Shown: in pieces, positions 1 through 6,433 of the stretch
Position numbering within the stretch: position 1 is the first letter of the stretch
Layout of the letters: the number at the start of each line of letters is the position of its first letter
Assembly: GCA_009774615.1 (NCBI GenBank)
Contig: VSOC01000063.1
Coordinates: 4,389 to 21,384, forward strand
Direction: 5' to 3'
DNA length: 16,996 nucleotides
Source of the DNA: Lachnospiraceae bacterium
GTDB lineage: Bacteria > Bacillota > Clostridia > Lachnospirales > Lachnospiraceae
Translations under genes and position numbers: made by a program
Notes under the pieces: model-generated
Told to the model about the DNA's origin: nothing
The model's database searches: none
Seen by the model: only the letters and a program-made list of their open reading frames with translations

Positions 1-518
1 CCCGATCGCTGGGCGCTTTCTTTCAGACACATCGTGGTCTGTACACGGAAGCGGCGGGAAATTTTTCCCTCCTCCTTCATCACCGCAATAACCTGATTTA
101 AAAAATCACTGTTTTCTGATTTTCCGGCGGCAAGTTCCGGATAGAGAAGACGGCTGCACATCCATTCCCGGGTTTTTATCAGGTTGCTGAAAAAAAGGTG
201 ATGAAAGCAAACCCTGCCCTGAATATAAATCCATTCCATGGCGTCTTCTTCCCAAAGAGCCTGAAATTCTTCCCTGGAAAAGTCCCGGATATTTTCTGCC
301 ATCACTGCAAAAGCTTCATCCCAGGAGTAGGGATACTGCCCGGGAAGGCGGCGGATAATCTCAAGTTCAGCCAGAAGCCTTTCTTTTAACGCCTGGGGAA
401 TGTCCCTGCTTAAACGCTTTTGTATCACACGCTCCATCACCGGAAAATCACCGTACCACTTCAGTTTCTTCAGATCCTCCGGCAGAGGCGCCATCAATGT
501 TTTTTCTGTAAACTTCAT
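1..518 (-). CDS. Probable transglutaminase-fold domain protein, N-terminal part (runs off the window)
   Basis: The reading frame is open from an ATG at 518 to the window edge, giving the first 172 complete codons of a longer protein. The start follows a GGAGGG ribosome binding site about 8 bases upstream. The visible part is soluble and largely helical, with no signal peptide or membrane segment. Segments such as MAPLPEDLKKLKWYGDF, RRLPGQYPYSWDEA and EWIYIQGRVCFHHLFFSNLIKT resemble, from memory, the N-terminal helical region found ahead of a transglutaminase-like domain in clostridial proteins. The catalytic Cys-His-Asp part would lie outside the window, so the function cannot be confirmed here. 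It starts 71 bases inside the end of the MarR gene, so the two are probably co-transcribed and translationally coupled, and the regulator may control it. Coding is secure; the family name is tentative. Confidence 0.6.
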   Translation of the reverse strand, partial: MKFTEKTLMAPLPEDLKKLKWYGDFPVMERVIQKRLSRDIPQALKERLLAELEIIRRLPGQYPYSWDEAFAVMAENIRDFSREEFQALWEEDAMEWIYIQGRVCFHHLFFSNLIKTREWMCSRLLYPELAAGKSENSDFLNQVIAVMKEEGKISRRFRVQTTMCLKESAQRS

Positions 519-990
519 GTTCAAATTCCCTCCTGGTTTTTTCCTGATATTCTTCTGCCTTCCGAAGCAGAGGAGCAAGCTGGCGGATTAGGTCAAAAAA
601 CTGCTGCCTCTCTTTCTGGTCAAAGCAGCCTAAATCCGTTTTTAATTTTTCCTGAACCATCATTCTTTCCCAACAGACAAATGCTGTGCCTTCTTTTGTT
701 AAGCGGATCATCACCAGTTTCCGGTTTTCTTCGCTGTGCAGCCGTTCGATAAATCCGGCATCCACCAAAGCTGCAACCAGCCGGGTTGCCTGCTCCTTCG
801 AGCATCCAAGACTGGCAGCCGCCTGGCTCATCGTCATGCTCTTTTTCCTCGACAGCACAATCAGCAAATAAATCTGATACTTCGTAAAGCGCACGCCCTG
901 GTAATCCATAGATTTTAAAATCAATCTCTGTGATGTCGTAAAAATCTCAAATAATGCCTGTACGCCATCATCATCTGCCCACCGTTCCAT
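448..990 (-). CDS. MarR-family transcriptional regulator
   Basis: This is a 180-residue DNA-binding protein. A winged helix-turn-helix lies at about residues 35-105: QIYLLIVLSRKKSMTMSQAAASLGCSKEQATRL forms the helices that read DNA, and the wing follows at about ERLHSEENRKLVMIRLTKEG. Helices before and after it would form the dimer interface, as in MarR proteins. The start at 990 follows AGGGAGG at good spacing. The C-terminal 23 codons overlap the next gene. The gene diverges from citrate synthase, and its own strong promoter lies at 1111-1139, giving a leader of roughly 110 bases. An inverted repeat between the two divergent promoters is a candidate site for this regulator (autoregulation plus control of citrate synthase), which is inference. 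The ligand is unknown. Length is at the upper end for the family because of an acidic, charged C-terminal tail. Confidence 0.9.
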   Translation of the reverse strand: MERWADDDGVQALFEIFTTSQRLILKSMDYQGVRFTKYQIYLLIVLSRKKSMTMSQAAASLGCSKEQATRLVAALVDAGFIERLHSEENRKLVMIRLTKEGTAFVCWERMMVQEKLKTDLGCFDQKERQQFFDLIRQLAPLLRKAEEYQEKTRREFEHEVYRKNIDGASAGGSEETEVVR

Positions 991-1110
991 AGAGCCTCCC
1001 TGTTTTTCCTGCTTTTTTTATGATTTTCATTCCGGGTGATTCTTCTAAGTTTTCCCTTTACCATGATTTGTTTTTTTCTTGATTCCCAACATTCACTGTA
1101 ACTATCCTAT

Positions 1111-1139
1111 ATTATACGTCCTGTAATTGCACAAGTCAA
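1111..1139 (-). promoter_or_regulatory. SigA-type promoter of the MarR gene
   Basis: On the minus strand TTGACT (1139-1134) is followed by exactly 17 bases and a perfect TATAAT (1116-1111). Transcription would begin near 1104, about 114 bases before the MarR start codon. The intervening leader is A-rich and shows no clear riboswitch fold. Confidence 0.8.
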
Positions 1140-1150
1140 CCATTGATGAA

Positions 1151-1172
1151 TGATAAAGGTTGACATTTATCA
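1151..1172. promoter_or_regulatory. Inverted repeat between divergent promoters, candidate operator
   Basis: TGATAAA (1151-1157) and TTTATCA (1166-1172) are a perfect 7-base inverted repeat separated by 8 bases. The spacer contains the -35 box of the citrate synthase promoter, and the site is about 12 bases from the -35 box of the MarR promoter. An outer pair ATTGAT/ATCAAT (1142-1147 and 1169-1174) adds partial symmetry. A repressor dimer here would block citrate synthase transcription. Assignment to the adjacent MarR protein rests on position only. Confidence 0.5.
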
Positions 1173-1188
1173 ATAAAAAGGGTATAAC
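1160..1188 (+). promoter_or_regulatory. SigA-type promoter of citrate synthase
   Basis: A perfect TTGACA (1160-1165) is followed by 17 bases and TATAAC (1183-1188). A TATAAT lies at 1189-1194 but its spacing is too long for this -35 box. The leader to the ATG at 1223 is short and contains AAGGAGG at 1208-1214. Confidence 0.85.
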
Positions 1189-1222
1189 TATAATAGAGTA
1201 ACGAAATAAGGAGGTACTTTTC

Positions 1223-2599
1223 ATGGCTGATAACCGACAATTTGTAGATGAGTTTGCAAAAGAACAGATTGAACTCTGCCTGGCAAACAGCAGTATTGAC
1301 CCCGAATTATTTAACACTTACGGCGTTAAGCGGGGGCTTCGGGATAAAAATGGTGCCGGTGTCCTGGCTGGCCTGTCGAACATATCCCTGATTCAGTCCA
1401 AAAAGGAAGTTGACGGAAAAAAAGTTCCCTGCCACGGGCGGCTGCTCTACCGGGGCTACGATATTAACGATTTGGTTCACGGCTTTCTCGATTCTACCCA
1501 CAAGCACTTTGGTTTTGAAGAAATATCCTATCTTCTTCTCTTTGGGAATCTTCCCACCCACAGCCAACTGGCTGATTTCCATGAAGCGCTGAATAAAAGC
1601 AGTTTTCTTCCCACAAACTTTGTCCGGGACGTAATTATGAAAGCACCGGGCAAGGACATTATGAATTCGATGACCAAAAGTGTCCTTACCCTGGCTTCCT
1701 ATGATGACAATGCCGATGACAATACGCTTTCCAACGTCCTGCGCCAGTGTATGATGCTAATCAGCACCTTTCCCATGTTAGCAGTCTATGGCTATCATGC
1801 CTACAATCACTATGAATGTGACAACAGTCTTTACATCCATCGTCCGGACGAAAACCTTTCTACCTCGGAAAATATCCTGCGTATGCTGCGCCCGGATATG
1901 CAGTATTCGGATCTGGAAGCCCGGGTACTGGATTTAGCCCTGGTTCTGCACATGGAACACGGCGGCGGAAATAACTCCACCTTTACCACCCGTGTTGTCA
2001 GTTCCGCCGGTTCGGATACCTATTCCGTTATCGCTGCCGCCCTTTCTTCCTTAAAAGGCCCCAAGCACGGCGGTGCGAATATTAAGGTTGTGGAAATGAT
2101 GGCAGATATGAAAGAGCATCTTACGGACTGGACCGACGAAGAAGAGGTTGCTGCTTATCTGACAAAACTTCTCCACAAAGAAGCTTTTGATCAGAAGGGG
2201 CTGATTTACGGCATGGGGCATGCGGTTTACTCGATCTCCGATCCGCGGGCACAGATTTTTAAAGGATTTGTCGAAAAGCTTGCCATTGAAAAGCATCGGG
2301 AAAAAGACTTTGCCCTCTATTCCATGATTGAAACCCTGGCACCAAAGATTATCGCCGGAGAACGTGCCATCTATAAAGGGGTAAGCGCCAATGTGGACTT
2401 TTACAGCGGTTTTGTGTACAGTATGCTGGATATTCCCACCGAACTCTTCACCCCTATCTTTGCCATCGCACGAATCGTAGGCTGGAGCGCTCACCGGATC
2501 GAAGAACTGATTAACGTGGATAAAATTATCCGTCCGGCATACCAGAGCCTGCTTCCCCTTGAAAGCAAGCCTTACCTTTCGATTGACGAACGGAATTGA
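1223..2599 (+). CDS. gltA: Citrate synthase
   Basis: This enzyme condenses acetyl-CoA and oxaloacetate into citrate and CoA, the entry step of the partial TCA route that supplies 2-oxoglutarate and glutamate in fermenters. The 458-residue length suits the clostridial Si-type enzyme. Active-site residues align with the pig heart enzyme: His282 in GPKHGGAN (pig His274), His333 in GMGHAVYSISDPR (His320), Asp392 in NVDFYSG (Asp375), His246 in EHGGG, and substrate-binding Arg342 in SDPRA. The start at 1223 has AAGGAGG 8 bases upstream. It stands alone on the plus strand, divergent from the MarR gene and convergent with the NlpC/P60 gene. A related 2-methylcitrate synthase cannot be excluded from sequence, but no prp-type genes are nearby. 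The gene symbol follows family usage. The last codons belong to a degenerate repeat that continues past the stop. Confidence 0.95.
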   Translation: MADNRQFVDEFAKEQIELCLANSSIDPELFNTYGVKRGLRDKNGAGVLAGLSNISLIQSKKEVDGKKVPCHGRLLYRGYDINDLVHGFLDSTHKHFGFEEISYLLLFGNLPTHSQLADFHEALNKSSFLPTNFVRDVIMKAPGKDIMNSMTKSVLTLASYDDNADDNTLSNVLRQCMMLISTFPMLAVYGYHAYNHYECDNSLYIHRPDENLSTSENILRMLRPDMQYSDLEARVLDLALVLHMEHGGGNNSTFTTRVVSSAGSDTYSVIAAALSSLKGPKHGGANIKVVEMMADMKEHLTDWTDEEEVAAYLTKLLHKEAFDQKGLIYGMGHAVYSISDPRAQIFKGFVEKLAIEKHREKDFALYSMIETLAPKIIAGERAIYKGVSANVDFYSGFVYSMLDIPTELFTPIFAIARIVGWSAHRIEELINVDKIIRPAYQSLLPLESKPYLSIDERN

Positions 2600-2688
2600 C
2601 GGATGAGATTAGCCATCGAAATGAGCAAACGGGATTGATAAACAAAATTAACCTATAGGATTCACAAACGGGATTGACGAACGGAATC
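2581..2688 (+). repeat. Degenerate direct repeat spanning the citrate synthase stop codon
   Basis: GATTGACGAACGGAAT occurs at 2581-2596, covering the last coding triplets and the beginning of the stop codon, and again exactly at 2672-2687. A decayed third copy, GATTGATAAACAAAATT, lies between at 2633-2649. CAAACGGGATTGA also occurs twice in this stretch. The pattern suggests duplication of the gene's 3' end followed by drift. Confidence 0.7.
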
Positions 2689-2721
2689 AAAAAAACGGGC
2701 AATGTCCGCATGACACTGCCC
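2688..2721 (-). terminator. Rho-independent terminator of the NlpC/P60 gene
   Basis: Read on the minus strand, a 10-bp stem (2721-2712 with 2706-2697, one G-U pair) with a 5-base loop is followed by seven T residues (2695-2689). It begins directly after the stop codon at 2722. There is no T run on the plus-strand side, so it should not serve citrate synthase efficiently. Confidence 0.9.
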
Positions 2722-3891
2722 TCAATCACCTAAAACATTGACAATTTTCACTGGTGTTCGGTAGTACATATTCGATGTGGTAATGCCTACCCGCTCATTA
2801 GAAGCATGGACGACACGACCCTCACCGATGTAGATCGCTACGTGGTTTACCGAAGCGCCGTTGCTGTAAAAAACGAGATCTCCCGGCCTGGCCTCCTCTG
2901 CGGAAACGGCCTGGCCCTGCGTTGACTGGGAAGCTGCCGTGCGGTTTAAGTAAACACCGGCCGTATTGGCCATGATGTATTTGGTAAAACCGGAACAGTC
3001 CACCCCGGTATTCGGATTATTTCCCCCGTAAACATAGGGATTGCCCACGTACTGAAGAGCATTCCGGACAATGGACAGACGCAGGGCCTCTCTTCGGGCT
3101 ATCTCTGCCGCCTCGGCTTCTCTTTTTGCTTCTATCGTATGTAAATAGCTGTCATACTGGCTGGTCTTTTCGGTAAGGCTGGCCTGCAAAAAAGCAAGTT
3201 CCTTCTGAATATCCTGAAACCCTGCTGTATTTTCTGCCAGAATCGCCGAATAATCCGCAGCAAATGCCTGCATCATCCCGCTGTTTGCAAGAGGCACTGT
3301 CCCTTCCGGAGTACCATCGGTGATCGCTTCGATATTCTGGCCTTCCATGGCCTCGTTTTCCCCGGAATCAGCATCCTGGTCTTCCATGGCCCCGGCTTCT
3401 CCAGAATCAGCACTCTGGCCTTCTAACGACCCCTGTTCCTGATTTTGCGGCAAAGCTTCTGCCCCTAAATTTCCTGCCCCGGCAACCTGTCCCAGCCCTA
3501 ATTCCTGACGGATTTGATTTTCCCTTTCAACCAAATCTTCAAGTTCTTTGATGGATTCTCTCGTTTTTTGCTCCAGTTTTTTTAGTTCCTGCTCCTGGTT
3601 TTCTCTTGCCTGCTTCAGCTCTTCGTTTTCCTTATCCGCTTTCTCCTTCTGTGCAGCCAGCTTTTCCCATTCCCGCTCAAGATGGTTTTTTTCTGCCTGC
3701 ACCTGCTTAAGCTGAACCCGCGAACCTGCAAAAAACAGGCAGGCACCGCTTAAGATAAGCAGTCCAAGAAAGAAAAGGCCAAAAGTCCATACCGGAGTTT
3801 TAAAATGAATGGGTTTTTTCTGCGAATGTGGAAGCAGCATAACGGTATAATTTAATGAAATCCGTTCTTTTTTAAATTTTTTCCACTTCAT
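2722..3891 (-). CDS. Membrane-anchored NlpC/P60 cell-wall peptidase with coiled coil
   Basis: This 389-residue protein is predicted to cleave peptide stems of peptidoglycan. A basic cytoplasmic N-terminus (1-30) is followed by one membrane segment (about 34-56), an extracellular coiled coil rich in Glu, Lys and Gln (about 57-130), an acidic low-complexity linker holding two 13-residue repeats (GQSADSGEAGAME and DQDADSGENEAME, 158-183), and a C-terminal NlpC/P60 domain (about 270-389). Catalytic residues are visible: Cys299 in DCSGF, His350 in VNHVAIYIG and His362 in VVHAS. The gene overlaps the upstream bactofilin gene by 20 bases, so the two are one operon. The anchor and coiled-coil plan resembles that of bactofilin-linked M23 endopeptidases, but the catalytic domain is of a different family. 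The ribosome binding site is weak, consistent with translational coupling. A terminator directly follows. Confidence 0.92.
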   Translation of the reverse strand: MKWKKFKKERISLNYTVMLLPHSQKKPIHFKTPVWTFGLFFLGLLILSGACLFFAGSRVQLKQVQAEKNHLEREWEKLAAQKEKADKENEELKQARENQEQELKKLEQKTRESIKELEDLVERENQIRQELGLGQVAGAGNLGAEALPQNQEQGSLEGQSADSGEAGAMEDQDADSGENEAMEGQNIEAITDGTPEGTVPLANSGMMQAFAADYSAILAENTAGFQDIQKELAFLQASLTEKTSQYDSYLHTIEAKREAEAAEIARREALRLSIVRNALQYVGNPYVYGGNNPNTGVDCSGFTKYIMANTAGVYLNRTAASQSTQGQAVSAEEARPGDLVFYSNGASVNHVAIYIGEGRVVHASNERVGITTSNMYYRTPVKIVNVLGD

Positions 3892-4360
3892 TTACTTCTT
3901 TTGGCCCCTCTTTGCCCTTTGCTTCCTTCTTTACCTTTTCCTGTCCGGGGGAAGCTTTTCCGTGAAAATCCGCACTGAAATTCTCCGGTGCCTTTCGGTC
4001 TTCCATCACCTCCATCATACAGTTTCCCTTAAAGGATGCACCTTCATCGATAACCAGGGTTTTTGTAATCAGGTCACCCAGAACACAGCCGGTTTCCGTC
4101 AGTTCAATTCTCTGCTCTGCGGTCAGATTTCCATAGACGGTTCCCGCGACCAGAATCTCCATAGCCTGGATATCTCCCCGCACGATACCGCTTTCCCCGA
4201 CAATCACGGAGCTTTCCGAAAGTATCTTTCCCTGCAGCACACCGTCTACCCGGGTAGAATCCGAAGCGTACAGCACCCCTTCTATCTTTGAGTTATTTCC
4301 AATAATGGTATTAATGATACTTGTATTCACCGTATCCAGCTTTTTCTTCGACTTAAACAT
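3872..4360 (-). CDS. Bactofilin (polymer-forming cytoskeletal protein)
   Basis: This 162-residue protein should polymerise without nucleotide into filaments at the membrane and position cell-wall enzymes. The central part (about residues 15-110) has the short, evenly spaced glycine/hydrophobic pattern of a right-handed beta helix: SKIEGVLYASDSTRVDG, GESGIVRGDIQAMEI and GTVYGNLTAEQRIEL. A charged, Lys/Glu-rich tail follows, as is normal. The frame is open further upstream to 4462, but the start at 4360 is preferred because AGGGAGG lies 5 bases before it and residues before it do not look like the family. The gene overlaps the NlpC/P60 peptidase by 20 bases, which mirrors the known bactofilin-M23 gene pairing and suggests that this filament scaffolds that hydrolase. 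It has its own promoter at 4434-4462. Confidence 0.92.
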   Translation of the reverse strand: MFKSKKKLDTVNTSIINTIIGNNSKIEGVLYASDSTRVDGVLQGKILSESSVIVGESGIVRGDIQAMEILVAGTVYGNLTAEQRIELTETGCVLGDLITKTLVIDEGASFKGNCMMEVMEDRKAPENFSADFHGKASPGQEKVKKEAKGKEGPKEVNEVEKI

Positions 4361-4433
4361 AGAGCCTCCCTGTTGACCAGTTTCCCTGTACCCGGGATCT
4401 GATACATGATTATTGTTCCAATGGATTGACTCT

Positions 4434-4462
4434 ATTCTAATACGATTAAAGCGAAAAAACAA
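4434..4462 (-). promoter_or_regulatory. Promoter of the bactofilin-NlpC/P60 operon
   Basis: On the minus strand TTGTTT (4462-4457), a 17-base spacer and TAGAAT (4439-4434) form a plausible SigA promoter, about 75 bases ahead of the bactofilin start codon. Boxes are 4/6 and 5/6 matches. Confidence 0.6.
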
Positions 4463-4555
4463 TGGGATTTAATAAAATTGTAATATTTTTGTTACGGTTT
4501 GTTACAGTTCACGTAGGCCTGCACACCTGCTGCACTGACCCCTGCTGCTGATTTT

Positions 4556-4571
4556 GCCCGGAACCCCGGGC
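4556..4571 (-). other. GC-rich hairpin after the TasA-like gene, without T run
   Basis: GCCCGG and CCGGGC form a perfect 6-bp stem with a 4-base loop, 6 bases after the stop codon at 4577. Neither side carries a T run, so this is at most a weak terminator or an RNA 3'-end stabiliser. No better terminator is seen for the sigma-sipW-tasA operon, so some transcription may continue into the bactofilin operon. Confidence 0.45.
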
Positions 4572-4576
4572 CAGCC

Positions 4577-5332
4577 TTATGGCTGTCCCTGGTTCTCATA
4601 AGCGGCCCAGGCTTCTTCCGGAGATGCAAAACCGCCGGACTGAATCGCCTTAAAGTCCACATGGATAAATTCCGTGCTTTCGCTCAGTTCACCTCCAACA
4701 ATGTTGGCAAAGGTCACGGTATGGAACAGCGGCGGGATATCGTGTCCTGCCGGTACGGGGATTTCATCCCAGCCTCCTCCGGTATAAATATACTCATAGA
4801 CATAGCAGTCCCCTTCCCTCACCGGTGTACCGGATAACCGACGCATACCGGATTCCGGATTCAGCTGATAAGTAAAGAGCTGAGTTTCTACTGCCTGTCC
4901 TCCTGCATTTAAGGTTCCGTCTTCTGCCGCAGTAACAATCTCTGCCACAGGAACCTTTACCGTCATCCTTACATAGGCATCATTTTTACTGTTGTTTTTA
5001 ATTGCCGGATCTTTTGGAATCTCCATCCCTGCATACATATGTCTGGCCTGCTCAATGCCCAGCGCATCCGAGGGACTGGCATCCGACGAACTGGCATTCG
5101 AGGAACTGGCGTCGGACGATGTTGCGTAAGTGCCGTCGGGCCGCTCTCCGTCCCAGTTTCTTTCATACAGGTTAAAATCCACACTGCCCACCGTAAAACG
5201 GTTTTCAGCAGCTTCGTAATCGGTCATATAGGCTAAGGTTCCGCCAAGGCTCAGCATTACAATCAGCGCTGTAGCCGCCATGACCTTCAGCTTATTTTTC
5301 CACTTCTGCTTTTTTTCCATGTTCTCGTTCAT
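4577..5332 (-). CDS. TasA/camelysin-like secreted protein with SipW-type signal peptide
   Basis: This is a 251-residue exported protein, expected on the cell surface or in an extracellular matrix. It has a basic N-terminus (about 1-16), a hydrophobic segment (about 17-31) and the hallmark GGTLAYMTDYEAAENRFTVG, as in proteins cleaved by SipW, with likely cleavage near Ala34. A Ser/Ala/Asp low-complexity stretch (about 71-90) is followed by a beta-rich domain, and the C-terminus (FKAIQSGGF...EEAWAAY) matches the usual end of this family. The start at 5332 is chosen because AGGAGG lies 6 bases upstream; an ATG at 5350 lacks such a site. The gene lies 61 bases after the sipW-like gene, which encodes the matching peptidase. 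In Bacillus such proteins form amyloid-like biofilm fibres or are cell-surface proteases; fibre formation here is inferred. The Ser-rich insert is coded by near-15-base repeats. Confidence 0.88.
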   Translation of the reverse strand: MNENMEKKQKWKNKLKVMAATALIVMLSLGGTLAYMTDYEAAENRFTVGSVDFNLYERNWDGERPDGTYATSSDASSSNASSSDASPSDALGIEQARHMYAGMEIPKDPAIKNNSKNDAYVRMTVKVPVAEIVTAAEDGTLNAGGQAVETQLFTYQLNPESGMRRLSGTPVREGDCYVYEYIYTGGGWDEIPVPAGHDIPPLFHTVTFANIVGGELSESTEFIHVDFKAIQSGGFASPEEAWAAYENQGQP

Positions 5333-5393
5333 CCATATCCTCCTGCTCATGGTTGCTTACCGCGCACAAGTCACGGTAAGCTTATCACATCAT

Positions 5394-5795
5394 CTATTTC
5401 CGAAGGAGTAAATAACCTACGAGCGGAAGGTGAAACTCTACTTTTCCCTCGATGGCTGACAGAGGAAGTGTTTCGGGATCACATACTTTATTTGCATCTC
5501 CTTTCGTTACGGCCGTTTTCTCTTCCTGGTTCACCGAAACAATCCTGTGCGTCACCATCGCCCCTCCCGCCGGAAAGCTGACAATATCTCCCGGACAAAC
5601 CGGCTCGTCCTCCCGGTACGGACGAAGATAAATAATACTTCCTACCCTGATCGCAGGCTCCATACTGCTGCTTTTCACCACATAGGCCCTCATGTGGAAT
5701 GCCTCCGGCAGCCACACCGCTGCCGCCAAAAGTAAAGCCAGTACAAGAAACAGATTCACAAGCCACCGACCTAAACTGGGTAATGCTTTCTTCAT
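5394..5795 (-). CDS. sipW: SipW-type (ER-type) signal peptidase I
   Basis: This 133-residue membrane protease should remove the signal peptide of the TasA-like protein encoded just downstream. One N-terminal membrane segment lies at about residues 11-29, followed by the extracytoplasmic catalytic domain. Ser44 in KSSSMEP is the nucleophile; His83 in VTHRIV occupies the place of the lysine found in ordinary bacterial signal peptidases, and Asp100 in TKGDAN completes the site, which marks the ER/SipW subtype (Bacillus SipW uses Ser, His and Asp). It is shorter than B. subtilis SipW because it lacks a long C-terminal extension. The start at 5795 follows GAGGAGG at good spacing. It sits between the sigma-like gene and its presumed substrate, and a LexA-box-like palindrome lies 34 bases before the start codon. 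The symbol reflects family membership. Confidence 0.92.
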   Translation of the reverse strand: MKKALPSLGRWLVNLFLVLALLLAAAVWLPEAFHMRAYVVKSSSMEPAIRVGSIIYLRPYREDEPVCPGDIVSFPAGGAMVTHRIVSVNQEEKTAVTKGDANKVCDPETLPLSAIEGKVEFHLPLVGYLLLRK

Positions 5796-5828
5796 AAGAT
5801 TTCCTCCTCTACTCTTTATCCGACAAAC

Positions 5829-5842
5829 CGAACGTATGTACG
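5829..5842. promoter_or_regulatory. LexA-box-like palindrome ahead of sipW
   Basis: CGAACGTATGTACG matches 13 of 14 positions of the Bacillus-type SOS box CGAACRNRYGTTYG; position 12 is A instead of T. It lies in the gap between the sigma-like gene and sipW. No clear promoter was found beside it, so it may act as an internal roadblock or mark a weak internal promoter. Confidence 0.55.
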
Positions 5843-5910
5843 AAATAATTTTTATTTTTTTATTTTGCCTGATTCATCTTTTTCTGATTCACATTACTGC
5901 TTACAGGCGT

Positions 5911-6315
5911 TCACTCCAGTTTTTTCTTCAGACGCTGCAACAGCTTTTTATGCCGGGACTGGAGCGTCGTCACCGGAATGTGCTTCTCCCGGGCCAGCGC
6001 CCGAAGGGAATCTCCGTAAACATACAGGCGGCTTAACAGTTCCTTTTCCCCGGGATTAAGTTTTTCCACTTCCGTCTTCAGATTTTCCAGAAGACAGTTC
6101 CTCTCTGCCTGTTCCTCCACGGAATCTGCATCCGGGTCGGAAAACATCTCACTGCCGTTCAATTCTTCCGTATCCAGAGCATCATAAAAAAAGGTGTTAT
6201 TCCTCCGATCGCCTTCCCGAAAATACCGCTCTTTCCTGTCGCCCTGACAATAGACTTTATAAATTTCTTCCGATACAGGAACAGCAACATCACCAATCCG
6301 AATATAATAATCCAT
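5911..6315 (-). CDS. Sigma-70 region 4-type sigma factor-like protein
   Basis: This 134-residue protein resembles small sigma-70-family proteins common in clostridia and their mobile elements, with N-terminus MDYYIRIGDVAVPVSEEIY. The C-terminal part (about residues 80-133) is a region 4 helix-turn-helix: LNPGEKELLSRLYVYGDSLRALAREKHIPVTTLQSRHKKLL. It would contact a -35 element or RNA polymerase. No region 2 for -10 recognition is apparent, so it may work as a split sigma or activator rather than a full sigma factor. The reading frame is open upstream to 6435, but the start at 6315 is chosen because GGGGAGG lies 5 bases before it and the extra residues would sit inside the promoter. It is first in an operon with sipW and the tasA-like gene, so it may drive this operon. 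Its promoter carries two SOS-box-like palindromes. Confidence 0.85.
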   Translation of the reverse strand: MDYYIRIGDVAVPVSEEIYKVYCQGDRKERYFREGDRRNNTFFYDALDTEELNGSEMFSDPDADSVEEQAERNCLLENLKTEVEKLNPGEKELLSRLYVYGDSLRALAREKHIPVTTLQSRHKKLLQRLKKKLE

Positions 6316-6334
6316 ACGTTCCTCCCCTTTTCTT

Positions 6335-6348
6335 CGAACGTGCGTTCT
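6335..6348. promoter_or_regulatory. LexA-box-like palindrome, promoter-proximal downstream site
   Basis: CGAACGTGCGTTCT matches 13 of 14 positions of CGAACRNRYGTTYG (last base T instead of G). It lies just downstream of the expected transcription start (near 6355) and 20 bases upstream of the sigma gene start codon, a position that would block elongation or promoter clearance. Confidence 0.75.
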
Positions 6349-6361
6349 TTTATTTTTTCTT

Positions 6362-6390
6362 ACTTTATCACAAGAACATATGTTTGTCAA
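6362..6390 (-). promoter_or_regulatory. Promoter of the sigma-sipW-tasA-like operon
   Basis: On the minus strand a perfect TTGACA (6390-6385), a 17-base spacer and TAAAGT (6367-6362) form a SigA-type promoter. The spacer and the edge of the -35 box coincide with a LexA-box-like palindrome. Confidence 0.75.
6373..6386. promoter_or_regulatory. LexA-box-like palindrome over the -35/-10 spacer
   Basis: AGAACATATGTTTG matches 13 of 14 positions of CGAACRNRYGTTYG (first base A instead of C); its core GAACATATGTT equals that of the classical B. subtilis SOS box. It overlaps the -35 box and spacer of the operon promoter. Its centre is 38 bases from that of the second box at 6335-6348. Confidence 0.8.
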
Positions 6391-6433
6391 ATACATTTTT
6401 TCATCTTTCTTTCTCTTCCGCTTTCCTGCCAGC

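Noticed and set aside
991..1064. Small leader peptide in the MarR 5' region starting at an ATG at 1064
   Set aside because: No ribosome site and A-rich lysine/arginine content typical of chance reading.
2051..2494. Long open frame antisense to citrate synthase (minus strand, 147 codons)
   Set aside because: It lies wholly opposite a conserved enzyme, has no ribosome site and no family resemblance.
4361..4462. Longer N-terminus for bactofilin
   Set aside because: The extra residues are not family-like, overlap the promoter, and AGGGAGG marks the ATG at 4360.
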